The notes: a model not told the origin generated them from the sequence alone. Shown: positions 31,232-41,234, counted from the first letter of the stretch. The stretch: 64,000 nt of DNA from Caballeronia sp. LZ062 (GCF_031450785.1 NZ_JARTWB010000002.1:992001-1056000), one strand, 5' to 3'. Numbers and translations: made by a program.

Positions 31232-33621
31232 GCAACAACGCAGAGACGCCGCTCGGCGCGGGTTGTGACCCGGCTCATGTGAATGGTCCGCCGGACGCGG
31301 AAGCGCGTCGCCGCACGCTCGATTCGGGCGTGGCGGGCAAGGACTGCGACGCGGAGCCGATCCATATTCCTGGCGGCATTCAGCCGCACGGTTATTTGCT
31401 TGTGCTGGCCGAAGACGCCGGTGATGAAGCCGGTCCACGCATCGCGCAGGCGAGCGAGAACGTCTCCGCGCTGACGGGTGAAAACGTCGAGGCGCTGCTC
31501 GGCAAGCCGCTCGGTGCGCTGCTCGGCGAGGATTCCGCCCGGCGTATCGTGCATGCAGCCTCGACGATGCGAGTGGACGACGCACCGCTTTACGTCGGCG
31601 TGACGAACGCGCCCGTGCCCCTGGACGTCACGGTGCATCGCCACGACGGTGTGCTGATCGTCGAGATGGAAGCGGCGGCGCAGCCGGGCGAGGCCACGTT
31701 CTCGTCGATATATCCGCTCGTGCGCACCTTCGCGCGCGACTTGCAAGATGCCGGCACGGTGGACGAGCTTGCCGAACTGACCGTGCGTCAGATGCGCGCG
31801 ATCTGCGGGTTCGGTCGCGTGATGCTCTATAGCTTCGATGCCGAAGGCCGCAGCCACGTGCTCGCCGAAGATCGCGACCCGCGCTATGCGTCCTTTCTGC
31901 ACCAGTTTTTCCCTGCGTCGGATATTCCGCGTCAGGCGCGCGCGCTCTATCTGCGCAACCGCATCCGCCTCGTTTCGGACGTGAACTACGTGCCCGCGCG
32001 GCTCGTGCCCGCCGTCAACCCCGCGACCGGCCGCCCGACCGATCTCAGCTACGCCTCGCTGCGCAGCTTCTCGCCGGTGCATCTCGAATACATGCGAAAC
32101 ATGGGCACGCATGCGTCGATGTCCGTGTCGATCGTCGTGCGCGGTCAGTTGTGGGGCCTCATTTCCTGCCACGATCACGATGCGCGCCGCGTGCCGTTCA
32201 GCACGCGCGTGGCGGTCGAGCATCTCGGGCACATGCTGTCGCTGCAAATCGAGGCGAAAGAGGAGCGTAAGCAGGGCGAATATCTGACCGAATTGCGCCG
32301 CACGATGGCGCGCCTGATCTCGGCGATGGGCGAACACGAGAGCTTCGTCACCGGGCTGCAGGATGTGCCGCGCGATCTTCTCAGCTTCACGCGCTCCGAA
32401 GGCGCGGCCATCGTGATGAACGAGCAGATCACGCTGATCGGCGCGACGCCCGACGAAGAGACGGTGCGCGCGCTCACGCTCTGGCTCGCGGAAAACACGA
32501 GCGGCGTCTGGTCGACGGATTCGCTCGCGCGCCAGTGGCCGCCCGGAGAGGCGCATCAGGACACCGCGTGCGGCGTGCTGGCGGTGCCGGTCTCACAGAT
32601 TTTTCGGAACTATCTGGTGTGGTTCCGGCCGGAGGTGATGCAGACGATCGAATGGGCCGGCGAGCCCGTGAAGATTGCTCGCGCGGACGGCGCGAGCGCG
32701 CCCCGCACGAGCTTCAGTCCCTGGCTGGAAACCGTGCGCGGGCACTCGGTGTCGTGGCGGCAAGCAGAACTCGAAGTCGCAGGCGAGTTGCGTGCCGCGT
32801 TGCTGAACATCGTGCTGCGCCGCGCCGAAGAGCGCGCCGAACTCGCGACGGAACTTGCCCGCGCGAACAAGGAACTGGAAGCGTTCTCGTATTCCGTGTC
32901 GCACGACCTGCGCGCGCCGCTGCGTCATATCGCCGGCTACGGAGACTTGCTGCGCGAGCTCGAAGCCGAGCGCATGTCCGACAAGAGCCGGCGCTTCCTG
33001 AACAACATGCTGGAGTCGGCGCGTTTCGCGGGAACGCTCGTCGACGATCTTTTGACGTTCTCGCAGATGGGCCGCGCCGCCCTGCGTCCCGCGCCGGTCG
33101 ATCTCGGACAACTGGTGCGCCTGATCGTGCGCGAGTACGAAGCGGAGACCGCCGGCCGGCGCATCGAATGGGTGATCGGCGATTTGCCGCGCGTCATCGG
33201 CGACGCCGCTTTCCTGCAGTTGGCCGTGCGCAATCTCATTTCGAACGCGGTGAAATATACGCGGACGCGGGAATCGGCGAAAATTGAGATATTCGCGACG
33301 CGAAGCGGCGACGAGCACGTCATCGGTGTCCGTGACAACGGCGTCGGCTTCGACATGAAGTACGAAGGCAAGCTGTTCGGCGTGTTCCAGCGGCTGCATC
33401 GCGCGGAAGAATTCGAAGGCACGGGCATCGGCCTCGCGAACGTGCGGCGTATCGTCGAGCGGCATGAAGGGCGGACGTGGGCAGAAGGCCGGCTTGGCGA
33501 GGGCGCCGTATTTTATTTCTCGCTGCCGGTCGAGTTTCAAAGCGTGACGGGCCGGGAGGCCGGAAAGTCGAAGGCTGCCTCCGCAACGTCAGTGACAAAA
33601 TCAAGACCAGACCATGCTTAA
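31228..33621 (+). CDS. bphP: Bacteriophytochrome sensor histidine kinase
   Basis: 797 residues. It is a red/far-red photoreceptor kinase binding biliverdin at an N-terminal Cys. The likely attachment residue is Cys40 (DCDAEPIHIPG), just before the PAS domain (IQPHGYLLVL). The GAF domain holds FFPASDIPRQARALYL and LRSFSPVHLEYMRNMGTHAS, both classic phytochrome motifs. PHY follows, then HisKA with phospho-acceptor His559 (SVSHDLRAPLRHIAGY) and a C-terminal HATPase (NLISNAVKY, GTGIGLANVRRIVERHEG). The ATG at 31228 overlaps bphO. The 3' end overlaps the response-regulator start by 8 bp. Confidence 0.95.
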   Translation: MSNNAETPLGAGCDPAHVNGPPDAEARRRTLDSGVAGKDCDAEPIHIPGGIQPHGYLLVLAEDAGDEAGPRIAQASENVSALTGENVEALLGKPLGALLGEDSARRIVHAASTMRVDDAPLYVGVTNAPVPLDVTVHRHDGVLIVEMEAAAQPGEATFSSIYPLVRTFARDLQDAGTVDELAELTVRQMRAICGFGRVMLYSFDAEGRSHVLAEDRDPRYASFLHQFFPASDIPRQARALYLRNRIRLVSDVNYVPARLVPAVNPATGRPTDLSYASLRSFSPVHLEYMRNMGTHASMSVSIVVRGQLWGLISCHDHDARRVPFSTRVAVEHLGHMLSLQIEAKEERKQGEYLTELRRTMARLISAMGEHESFVTGLQDVPRDLLSFTRSEGAAIVMNEQITLIGATPDEETVRALTLWLAENTSGVWSTDSLARQWPPGEAHQDTACGVLAVPVSQIFRNYLVWFRPEVMQTIEWAGEPVKIARADGASAPRTSFSPWLETVRGHSVSWRQAELEVAGELRAALLNIVLRRAEERAELATELARANKELEAFSYSVSHDLRAPLRHIAGYGDLLRELEAERMSDKSRRFLNNMLESARFAGTLVDDLLTFSQMGRAALRPAPVDLGQLVRLIVREYEAETAGRRIEWVIGDLPRVIGDAAFLQLAVRNLISNAVKYTRTRESAKIEIFATRSGDEHVIGVRDNGVGFDMKYEGKLFGVFQRLHRAEEFEGTGIGLANVRRIVERHEGRTWAEGRLGEGAVFYFSLPVEFQSVTGREAGKSKAASATSVTKSRPDHA

Positions 33622-34078
33622 ACCGATACTGCTTGTCGAAGACAACCCGAACGATCTCGAGCTCACGCTGGTCGCGCTCGACAAGAGTCAGCTCGCCAAC
33701 GAAGTGATCGTCGCGCGCGACGGCCAGGAAGCCATCGATTTCCTCACTTGCGAAGGCCAGTGGAAGGAACGCGCGCCGGGCAATCCCGCGGTCGTCCTGC
33801 TCGATCTGAAGCTGCCGAAGATCGACGGACTCGAAGTGCTCGACATGGTGCGCACGAACGCGGGGCTCAAGAGCATTCCGGTCGTCATGCTGACTTCGTC
33901 GCGCGAGGAGCAGGACCTCTTGCGCAGCTACGAACTCGGCGTGAACGCCTACGTGGTGAAGCCCGTGGAATTCGCGGAATTCGTCGAGGCGATCAGCGAT
34001 CTCGGCGTCTTCTGGGCCGTGCTGAACGAGCCGCCGCCGGGCTCCACGCGCTTTCGTCGTCCGTCGGCGGGGCAGTGA
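33614..34078 (+). CDS. CheY-like response regulator, probable partner of BphP
   Basis: 154 residues, a single receiver domain with no output domain. Acidic pocket VEDNPND, phosphorylation site Asp64 in VLLDLKLPKIDG, Thr/Ser in MLTSSREEQD and Lys in VVKPVEF. It belongs to the Rcp1-type group often found beside phytochromes. The ATG overlaps the end of bphP by 8 bp, which makes the kinase-regulator pairing likely. Its output partner is unknown. Confidence 0.92.
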   Translation: MLKPILLVEDNPNDLELTLVALDKSQLANEVIVARDGQEAIDFLTCEGQWKERAPGNPAVVLLDLKLPKIDGLEVLDMVRTNAGLKSIPVVMLTSSREEQDLLRSYELGVNAYVVKPVEFAEFVEAISDLGVFWAVLNEPPPGSTRFRRPSAGQ

Positions 34079-34150
34079 CCTGTGTCCATGTTCGCCCTTG
34101 TGATTCTTCCCGCGCGAGCGCGCCCGCTTACGAGCGAGGCCGCCTAAACC

Positions 34151-36088
34151 ATGCAGCCCCTGCATTTGCTTCTCGTCGAAGATAACGCACTCGATGCGGA
34201 ACTGACGATCGCCCAGCTCGAACGCGCCGATTACGTCGTCGACGCGACCATCGTCTACGACTCCGCGAGCTTCATCGCCGCAATCGACACCCAACGCTTC
34301 GACGTGATTCTCGCCGACTTCGTGATGCCCACGTTCTCGGGCATCGAGGCCTTGTCCCTCGCGAGCGAACGTGCGCCGGACACGCCGTTCATCTTCGTAT
34401 CGGGCTTGCTCGGCGAAGAACACGCCGTCGACATGCTCAAGCGCGGCGCGACCGACTACGTGCTCAAACAGCGCCTGCAACGCCTGCCAGCGGTGGTGCG
34501 CCGCGCGATGCGCGAAAGCGCCGAACGCGCCCAACGCATCGCGGTGGAGCGCGCGCTGCGCGAAACCGAAACGCACTTTGGCCTCTTGATCGACGCGCTG
34601 AAAGACTACGCCGTCATCACGCTGGATCCGGAAGGCCGCATTCGCACATGGAACGCGGCGTCGGAGCGCATCCTCGGTTTTCCGGCGCAGGACGTGCTCG
34701 GACAGAGCGCGAGCATCTTCTACAGCCAGGAAGACCGTGAAGTCGGCGTCTACGACAACGAACTGGAGACGGCGCGGCGCGAAGGCAGCGCGAGCGACGA
34801 TCGCTGGCTGTGGCGCAAGGACGGGCATTCGTTCTTCGCGTCCGGCGTGACGACCGCGATTCGCACCGAGCACGACGAGCTGATCGGGTTCTCGAAGATC
34901 GTGCGCGACGCGACCGAGGCCCACATGGCCGCCGATGCATTGCGGCTCGCCAAGGATCAGGCGGAATCCGCGAACCGCGCGAAGGATCATTTTCTGGCGG
35001 TGCTCTCGCACGAACTGCGCACGCCGCTCACGCCGATTCTCGCGGCCGTCCGGCTCCTCGAAATCAAGCATCCGTTGCCGCCCGAGGCGCACCCGACGCT
35101 CGATCTGATCCGCCGCAACGTCGAACTGGAAGCGCGGCTGATCGACGATCTGCTCGACCTGACGAGCATCGCGCGCGGCAAGTTGAGCCTCAACTTCGCG
35201 AACGTCGCGCTGGATACGCTGCTCACGAGCGCGGTCGACATGTCCGAGGCCGATCTGCGCGCAAAGCGGCTCACGCTCGAAACGAAGTTCGAGGCGGAGC
35301 GCTTCGTCGTGCTGGGCGATGCCGCGCGCCTACAGCAGATCATCTGGAACCTGATGAAGAACGCGGTCAAGTTCACGCCGGCGAGCGGGCGCATCGAAGT
35401 GCGCACGTGGAATCCCGACGACAGAACCATCGCGGTGTCGGTGACGGACAGCGGCATCGGCATCAGCGCCGAGGCGTTGCCGCGCATTTTCTCGGCGTTC
35501 GAACAGGCCGACGACTCCATCACGCGCTCGTTCGGCGGACTGGGTCTCGGTCTTGCCATCGCGAGCACGCTCGCGCAGAAGCACGGCGGCACGCTGTCGG
35601 CGCACAGCGACGGCCGCGACCTGGGCGCGCGCTTCACGCTGACGCTGCCGCTCGCGCGGGTTCAGCCGACGCACGAAGCCGCGCCGCTGCCGGAAGCCGC
35701 GCGCCACGAGACGGGCCGCGCGCTGCGCGTGCTGCTCGTGGAGGACAACGAGCAGACGTCTTCCGCCATGGCAGAAGTGCTTGAAATGCTCGGCCACGAC
35801 GTCGCCGTCGCCACGACCGTCGCGGCGGCGCTCGAACGCGCGAAGAGTGCGCCGTTCGACCTGCTGGTGAGCGATATCGGCTTGCCGGACGGCAGCGGGC
35901 TGGACATCGCGCGGGCGTGGCGCGAACTTCAGCCGGACAAGCCTTCGGTCGCCATCACGGGATACGGCATGGACGAGGACATCCGGCGCTGCCGCGAGGC
36001 AGGCTTTCGCGACCATCTGACGAAGCCCGTCAACTTTTCGCGGCTCGAAGCGCTGATTCGTTCGCTCGCGGAGCAGCTTTCGTCGTAA
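34151..36088 (+). CDS. Hybrid histidine kinase (REC-PAS-HisKA-HATPase-REC)
   Basis: 645 residues, cytoplasmic, with no membrane segment. An N-terminal receiver has Asp56 (VILADFVMP). A PAS domain follows at about 140-260 (IDALKDYAVITLDPEGRIRTWN). HisKA carries His287 (VLSHELRTPLTPILAAV). The HATPase region has NLMKNAVKFTPASG and GGLGLGLAIASTLAQKHGG. A C-terminal receiver has Asp575 (LLVSDIGLPDGSG). Two receivers flanking the kinase suggest a phosphorelay hub. It lies 72 bp after the single-domain regulator and is probably part of the same light-signalling group. Confidence 0.92.
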   Translation: MQPLHLLLVEDNALDAELTIAQLERADYVVDATIVYDSASFIAAIDTQRFDVILADFVMPTFSGIEALSLASERAPDTPFIFVSGLLGEEHAVDMLKRGATDYVLKQRLQRLPAVVRRAMRESAERAQRIAVERALRETETHFGLLIDALKDYAVITLDPEGRIRTWNAASERILGFPAQDVLGQSASIFYSQEDREVGVYDNELETARREGSASDDRWLWRKDGHSFFASGVTTAIRTEHDELIGFSKIVRDATEAHMAADALRLAKDQAESANRAKDHFLAVLSHELRTPLTPILAAVRLLEIKHPLPPEAHPTLDLIRRNVELEARLIDDLLDLTSIARGKLSLNFANVALDTLLTSAVDMSEADLRAKRLTLETKFEAERFVVLGDAARLQQIIWNLMKNAVKFTPASGRIEVRTWNPDDRTIAVSVTDSGIGISAEALPRIFSAFEQADDSITRSFGGLGLGLAIASTLAQKHGGTLSAHSDGRDLGARFTLTLPLARVQPTHEAAPLPEAARHETGRALRVLLVEDNEQTSSAMAEVLEMLGHDVAVATTVAAALERAKSAPFDLLVSDIGLPDGSGLDIARAWRELQPDKPSVAITGYGMDEDIRRCREAGFRDHLTKPVNFSRLEALIRSLAEQLSS

Positions 36089-36236
36089 CGGCGGCTTTCG
36101 GCGGCGTCTCTGCGTGTGTGTCTGCAAAAAATTGCGCCCGGTGCGCGAAGCGATGTCGATTGGCGGCATGCTTGCACGTTGTAGGAATGAGAGCGGGTGC
36201 GCCCGCTCGTCCACCACGTTCAATCATGGAGCCGCC

Positions 36237-36704
36237 ATGTCGCACACCGCCGTCCAAGCCATTCCCGAAGGCATGCACTCGCTGACCCCGCACCTCGTCT
36301 GCGCGGGCGCGGCCGAGGCCATCGAGTTCTACAAGCGCGCGTTCGGCGCGGTCGAAATGGGACGCCTGCCGGGCAAGGACGGCAAGCTCATGCACGCCAT
36401 GGTCAAAATTGGCGATTCGATGTTGATGCTAGTCGACGAACACCCGGATTTCGGCATGCTGGGCGCGAAGTCGTTGAATGGCTCGCCTGTGACCATCCAT
36501 CTGTACGTGCAAGATGCCGACGCCACGGTGAAGCAGGCGGAAGCCGCCGGCGCGCGCGTGACCATGCCCGTCGCCGACATGTTCTGGGGCGACCGCTACG
36601 GGCGTCTGGAAGACCCGTTCGGGCATCAGTGGTCGGTCGCCACGCATACGCGCGATGTCAGTCCTGCCGAGATGCAGCAGGGCCAGTGCGCGCCGCGCGA
36701 ATGA
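36237..36704 (+). CDS. VOC-superfamily (glyoxalase/PhnB-like) protein
   Basis: 155 residues, one vicinal-oxygen-chelate fold of paired beta-alpha-beta3 modules. Motifs: HLVCAGAAEAIEFYKRAFGAVE, MHAMVKIGDSMLMLVDEHP and DRYGRLEDPFGHQWSVATHTRD. Members include PhnB-like and bleomycin-resistance-type proteins; the substrate cannot be read from sequence. The start MSHTAVQAIPEGMHSLTPHL at 36237 is the family-like one. A second VOC gene follows 38 bp downstream. Confidence 0.88.
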   Translation: MSHTAVQAIPEGMHSLTPHLVCAGAAEAIEFYKRAFGAVEMGRLPGKDGKLMHAMVKIGDSMLMLVDEHPDFGMLGAKSLNGSPVTIHLYVQDADATVKQAEAAGARVTMPVADMFWGDRYGRLEDPFGHQWSVATHTRDVSPAEMQQGQCAPRE

Positions 36705-36742
36705 AGCAAAGCGGTTTCCGAATCCGAAAAGGAGAAACGCTC

Positions 36743-37219
36743 ATGCAAAAGATATCGCCCTGCCTGTGGTTCGAGGCCGACAACGCGCAACAGGCCGTCG
36801 ACTTCTATCTCACCGTGTTCGATAACGCGCGCATCACCGAAACCATGCGTCATACGGAAGCGAGCCCCGGTCCCGCGGGCAGCGTGCTTGCCGTGCTGTT
36901 CGAACTCGACGGCGAGGAGTTCATGGCGATCAACGGCGGTTCGCAGTTCAAGTTCACGCCCGCCATTTCCATGTTCGTCAACTGCGATAGCCAGGACGAG
37001 ATCGACCGGTACTGGGACAAGCTGATCGACGGCGGACAGGCGCTCGCCTGCGGCTGGGTGACGGACCGCTTCGGCGTGACGTGGCAGATTGCGCCGTCGC
37101 GTCTGCGCGCCATGCTTCAGGACCCCGACCCGGCCAAGGCCAACCGCACGATGAAGGCGATGATGAACATGATCAAGCTCGACATCGCCGAACTGGAGCG
37201 CGCGTACCACGGCGCCTGA
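36743..37219 (+). CDS. VOC-superfamily protein (3-demethylubiquinone methyltransferase-like annotation group)
   Basis: 158 residues. It begins MQKISPCLWFEADNAQQAVDFY and has GEEFMAINGGSQFKFTPAISMFV and DRFGVTWQIAPSRL, the pattern of the PhnB-type subgroup often labelled 3-demethylubiquinone-9 3-methyltransferase. That label is not backed by a methyltransferase fold, so true activity is unknown. AAGGAGA precedes the ATG. It is tail to tail with fetB: the two stop codons abut. Confidence 0.87.
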   Translation: MQKISPCLWFEADNAQQAVDFYLTVFDNARITETMRHTEASPGPAGSVLAVLFELDGEEFMAINGGSQFKFTPAISMFVNCDSQDEIDRYWDKLIDGGQALACGWVTDRFGVTWQIAPSRLRAMLQDPDPAKANRTMKAMMNMIKLDIAELERAYHGA

Positions 37220-38035
37220 TCACGCGCGGCGCTTCTTCGCCTTGCGCTCGACCAGCTTCGACGCCATGAAGCGGTGGTCCGGCGAGAAGAGCCGCCGGTA
37301 AGTCAGCACCACGGCGCCGACCACGCCGAGCCCGGACGCCGCCGCGATCAGAAACATGATGACGATCTGATAGCGCACCGCTTGCAACGGCGACTGGCCC
37401 GCCAGCACTTGCCCGGTCATCATGCCGGGCAGGCTCACGAGACCGACCACGGCCATCTGGTTGAGCGTCGGAATCATGCCCGCGCGCACCGCCTGGCGCG
37501 CGGGTCCTTTCGCCGCTTCCCAGCGCGTCGCGCCGAGTGCGAGCGACATTTCGACCGCCGCGCGCCCGGCGGTCAGTTCCTCCGTCATCCGTTCGATGCC
37601 AAGGGACACGCCCGTCAGCGTGTTGCCGAGCACCATGCCGAGAATCGGAATCGTGTATTGCGGCTCGTACCACGGATGAATGCGGATCACCGCAAAGAGG
37701 CCGAACGCGCCGATCAGCCACGAGCTGCCCCAGATCGACAGAATGCTGTCCGCCCGCTGACCGGCATACGTGCGTCGCCCGCGATCGGACGCCGCGAGTC
37801 CCGCGATCACGGTCATCAGCACCATGAGCGGCAGCACCACGTACCAGCGGCTGAACGCGAACACCCAGCCCAGCACGTAGCCGATGAAGAGCAGCTGCAC
37901 GACGGTGCGCACCGCCGCGATCATGAGCCGCCGCTCCAGCCCGAGCCCGAGCGCGACCGAGAGCGCCCCGTTCACGACGATCAGCGCCGCCGCGAGCCCG
38001 ATATCGACGAGGCTCAGATTCTGATAGCCGGTCAT
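37220..38035 (-). CDS. fetB: FetB/YbbM-type ABC exporter permease
   Basis: 271 residues, UPF0014 family, with about seven hydrophobic segments. Family motifs are PILGMVLGNTLTGVSLGIER, LALGATRWEA and GLVSLPGMMTGQVLAG. In E. coli FetAB exports iron and raises oxidative-stress resistance; that role is transferred by similarity. Its ATG overlaps the fetA stop by 4 bp. The C-terminus is basic (ERKAKKRRA). Confidence 0.9.
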   Translation of the reverse strand: MTGYQNLSLVDIGLAAALIVVNGALSVALGLGLERRLMIAAVRTVVQLLFIGYVLGWVFAFSRWYVVLPLMVLMTVIAGLAASDRGRRTYAGQRADSILSIWGSSWLIGAFGLFAVIRIHPWYEPQYTIPILGMVLGNTLTGVSLGIERMTEELTAGRAAVEMSLALGATRWEAAKGPARQAVRAGMIPTLNQMAVVGLVSLPGMMTGQVLAGQSPLQAVRYQIVIMFLIAAASGLGVVGAVVLTYRRLFSPDHRFMASKLVERKAKKRRA

Positions 38036-38748
38036 TGCGCCTCCGCCGTCTCGGTGAGCGTGCCCGCCGTCATGGCGAGATGGCGCGTGGCGACGCGCCG
38101 GGCCTGCTCCGGATCATGCGATACCCAGATGCACGCGCGCTCGTGCGCGCCGTTCGCACAGTTCGCACCGTCGCCCGCATCGAACCATGCGCCGACGAGC
38201 GCCTCGATGGCGCGCACTGACGCCGGATCGAGCGAGGCGGTCGGCTCGTCGAGCAAGAGCACATCGGGCGCGAGTTGCAGCACGCGCACGAACGCCGCGA
38301 TCTGCGCTTCGCCACCGGACAGATCGCTCGCGAGCTTGTCGAGGAAATCGGCGCTGCGTCCGGCTGCGTGCGCGAGGCGCGCGGCAGCGTCGCGGTCGAA
38401 ATGCGCATCGCGGTAAGCCTTGAGCGTGTACGGATAGCGCAGATTGTCTTCGACCGTGCCGTCCAGCATGGCGGGCCGTTGCGCGATATAGGCGACGCGC
38501 CGCCGATACGCTGGAATGCCCGCGCGCTCGATCCGCTCGCCGCGCCACGTGATCACGCCCGCATCGCACGGATCGAGCAGCGCGAGCGTGCGCAGAAACA
38601 CGCTCTTTCCCGAACCCGAAGGCCCCGTGATCGCGACGCGCTCGCCGGCGTCGAGTGTGAAATTGGTGGGATGCAGCAGCACCGTGCCGCGCAGCGCGTC
38701 GCGGCGCGCGACGCCCGTTGCCGCTACGAGCGGTCTGTCGTTAGCCAT
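38032..38748 (-). CDS. fetA: FetA-type ABC transporter ATP-binding protein
   Basis: 238 residues. Walker A GPSGSGKS at 42-49, Q-loop Gln90, signature LSGGE at 143-147, Walker B LLLDEP at 164-169 and the His switch in WVSHDPEQ. It energises the FetB permease encoded directly downstream with a 4-bp overlap. About ten residues between the D-loop and the His switch are enriched in Cys and Asn (GDGANCANGAHERAC), a small insertion I do not expect in the family. Confidence 0.9.
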   Translation of the reverse strand: MANDRPLVAATGVARRDALRGTVLLHPTNFTLDAGERVAITGPSGSGKSVFLRTLALLDPCDAGVITWRGERIERAGIPAYRRRVAYIAQRPAMLDGTVEDNLRYPYTLKAYRDAHFDRDAAARLAHAAGRSADFLDKLASDLSGGEAQIAAFVRVLQLAPDVLLLDEPTASLDPASVRAIEALVGAWFDAGDGANCANGAHERACIWVSHDPEQARRVATRHLAMTAGTLTETAEAQ

Positions 38749-38861
38749 CTGCGGATTCGTGGGGAGTCTCTTGTGGCCGTCATCTTACGCGGGCTCGCCG
38801 ATAAAACCGGGCATGGGTCATGCTGGCGCGAAGTGAATCAGAAAAAACGGATGGAGAGGTC

Positions 38862-41234
38862 ATGGCGCAAGCCCGAACCGCCGGAAAAATCGGAAAGATC
38901 GCAGCATGGTTCTTCGCCATTCTCGCGATCCTGATCGCCGTGCTGGTGATCGTGTTCCTGACCTTCGACTGGAACCGGCTGCGGCCCTGGATCGACGACA
39001 AGGTTTCCCAGGCAATCGGACGCCAGTTTCAGATCACGGGCGATCTGAAGGTCGGCTGGCGGCGCCCGCCGAATGAAACCGGCTGGAAGCGGTGGGTGCC
39101 GTGGCCGCGCTTTTCCGCCGAGAAAATCACCATCGCGAATCCGGACTGGGCGCGTCAGCAGCACTTCGCGACGCTCGACGAGATCGACTTCCAGGTCGCG
39201 GTGCTGCCGCTGCTTGCGCACGACATCGTGATCCCGAACATCAACCTCGTGAATCCGTCCATCGACATCGAGCGATTGAAGGACAACCGCAACAACTGGA
39301 CATTCAAGTTCAAGCAGTCGAGCCAGCCTTCGACATGGAATCTCAAGCTCGGCGACATCTCGCTCGCGAAGGGGACCATCGGCGTTCATGACGAAGTGAC
39401 CAAGACGCAGATGGACGTCGTCGTCGATACGCTCGGCCAGGCGGTGCCGATCGGCGAAGTGATGAAGCAGCAGGAAGCGGCATCGACGAAGTCGTCGGCG
39501 GAGATGGTGGGCAAGGGCGGGGCGGCCAAGCTCAGCAAGCAGGCGGATGCGGCGGCGGCTTCGGAGGCATCCGCAGCGTCGGCGGCGTCGGCGGCTGCGG
39601 CGGCGAACGCATCGGCGCCGAATCCGGCCAGCACGTCCGCGAACAAGAGCATCACCACGAAGAACGCCCCGAAGGCGCCGATTCCGCCGTATGCGTTCGG
39701 CTGGACCGCGAAGGGCACCTACAACAACGGCAAAGTGTCGGGCGAAGGCAAGCTCGGCGGCGTCCTCGCGGTGCAGGACGCAGAGCGCCCGTTCCCCGTT
39801 CAGGCCGATGTTCGCCTCGGCGATACGCATATTGCATTCGTCGGCACCGTGACCGATCCCGCGCATCTCGCGGCGGTGGATCTTCGGCTGTGGGTGCAGG
39901 CGGTCAGCATGGCGCATCTGTATCCGTTCACCGGCGTCACGCTGCCGGAGACGCCGCCTTTCGCGACGGAAGGCCGCCTCACCGGCCAGTTCCGGGAAGA
40001 GGGCAACGTCTTCCATTACGAGAACTTCACCGGGCGCGTGGGCGGCAGCGATATCAATGGTTCGCTTGTCTATGCGGCCAGAAAGCCGCGGCCGCTGTTG
40101 CAGGGCGAACTCGTATCGCACCTGCTGCAGTTCTCCGATCTCGCGCCGATCATTGGCGCCGATTCCAACGCCAGCAAGGAAAAGCGCGGCGACGCGAAGA
40201 AACAGCCGTCCGCCAAGGCGCTGCCGACCGAGGAATTCAAAACGGACCGCTGGAAGGCCATCGATGCCGACGTGAAGTTCACCGGCCAGCGCATCATCAA
40301 GGACCCGAAGCTGCCGATCACCGATCTCTATACGCATGTGGTGATGAAGGACGGCGTGCTCTCGCTCGAGCCGCTCAAGTTCGGCGTCGCGGGCGGCACG
40401 TTTGCATCCAATATTCATCTTGACGGCAGCGACGCGCCGCTGAAGGGCAAGGTCTCGGCGGAAGCGCGGCATCTGAAGCTCAAGCAGCTTTTCCCGACCA
40501 ACAAGACGATGCAATCCGCGCTCGGCGAAGTGAACGGGGACGCCGCGCTGTCCGCGACCGGGAATTCGCCCGCCGCGCTCGCCGCGAGTTCGAACGGCGA
40601 AGTGAAGGCGCTCATCACGCAAGGCACGGTGAGCCGGCTCTACATGGAGGCGGCCGGTCTCAACGTGGCGAACGTGGTCTATGAGAAGCTCTTCGGCAAC
40701 CGTGACGTGAGCATCAATTGCGCGGCGGCGGATTTCGTGGTGACGAACGGCGTGCTGGATTCACGCGTCTTCGCCCTCGATACGGACGACGCGGTGATCA
40801 ATGTCGACGGCACCATCAACCTGAAGACCGAGGACATGGATCTGGGCATTCACCCGCACACGAAGGGTTTCCGCATCTTCTCGTTGCGCTCGCCGTTGTA
40901 TGTGAAGGGCACGTTCAAGGAGCCCAAGGTCGGCGTGAACGTCGGAGCGCTCGCGGTGCGCGGAGGCGCGGCGGTGGGGCTCGGGCTGATCAACCCGTTT
41001 GCGGCGCTGATTCCCCTCATCGCGCCGAGCAACAACAAGCCGTTGCCGTGCGGGCAGATGCTTGCGGACATGCAGAAGGCGCCGACCGCGCCGCCGGCCG
41101 GACAGAAGCAGAAGGCGAAGGCTGCGCCGGCCTATATGTCGTCGGGTGCGGCGGAGGCGGGCGCCGCCAACAAGGCGCCGAAGAAGCCGGCACCGCCCGC
41201 GGCGGCGAGTGCGGCGCAGTATCGGGGGAGTTGA
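38862..41234 (+). CDS. AsmA-family inner-membrane-anchored protein
   Basis: 790 residues. One N-terminal membrane helix (AWFFAILAILIAVLVIVFL, about 17-35) is followed by a large periplasmic AsmA region. Motifs are FDWNRLRPWIDDKVSQAIGRQF and, near the C-terminus, LDTDDAVINVDGTINLKTEDMDL. AsmA-like proteins belong to the repeating beta-groove group implicated in lipid transport to the outer membrane. A low-complexity Ala/Ser stretch interrupts the protein at about 225-265. GAGAGG lies before the ATG. The C-terminus is Ala/Lys/Pro-rich. Confidence 0.88.
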   Translation: MAQARTAGKIGKIAAWFFAILAILIAVLVIVFLTFDWNRLRPWIDDKVSQAIGRQFQITGDLKVGWRRPPNETGWKRWVPWPRFSAEKITIANPDWARQQHFATLDEIDFQVAVLPLLAHDIVIPNINLVNPSIDIERLKDNRNNWTFKFKQSSQPSTWNLKLGDISLAKGTIGVHDEVTKTQMDVVVDTLGQAVPIGEVMKQQEAASTKSSAEMVGKGGAAKLSKQADAAAASEASAASAASAAAAANASAPNPASTSANKSITTKNAPKAPIPPYAFGWTAKGTYNNGKVSGEGKLGGVLAVQDAERPFPVQADVRLGDTHIAFVGTVTDPAHLAAVDLRLWVQAVSMAHLYPFTGVTLPETPPFATEGRLTGQFREEGNVFHYENFTGRVGGSDINGSLVYAARKPRPLLQGELVSHLLQFSDLAPIIGADSNASKEKRGDAKKQPSAKALPTEEFKTDRWKAIDADVKFTGQRIIKDPKLPITDLYTHVVMKDGVLSLEPLKFGVAGGTFASNIHLDGSDAPLKGKVSAEARHLKLKQLFPTNKTMQSALGEVNGDAALSATGNSPAALAASSNGEVKALITQGTVSRLYMEAAGLNVANVVYEKLFGNRDVSINCAAADFVVTNGVLDSRVFALDTDDAVINVDGTINLKTEDMDLGIHPHTKGFRIFSLRSPLYVKGTFKEPKVGVNVGALAVRGGAAVGLGLINPFAALIPLIAPSNNKPLPCGQMLADMQKAPTAPPAGQKQKAKAAPAYMSSGAAEAGAANKAPKKPAPPAAASAAQYRGS

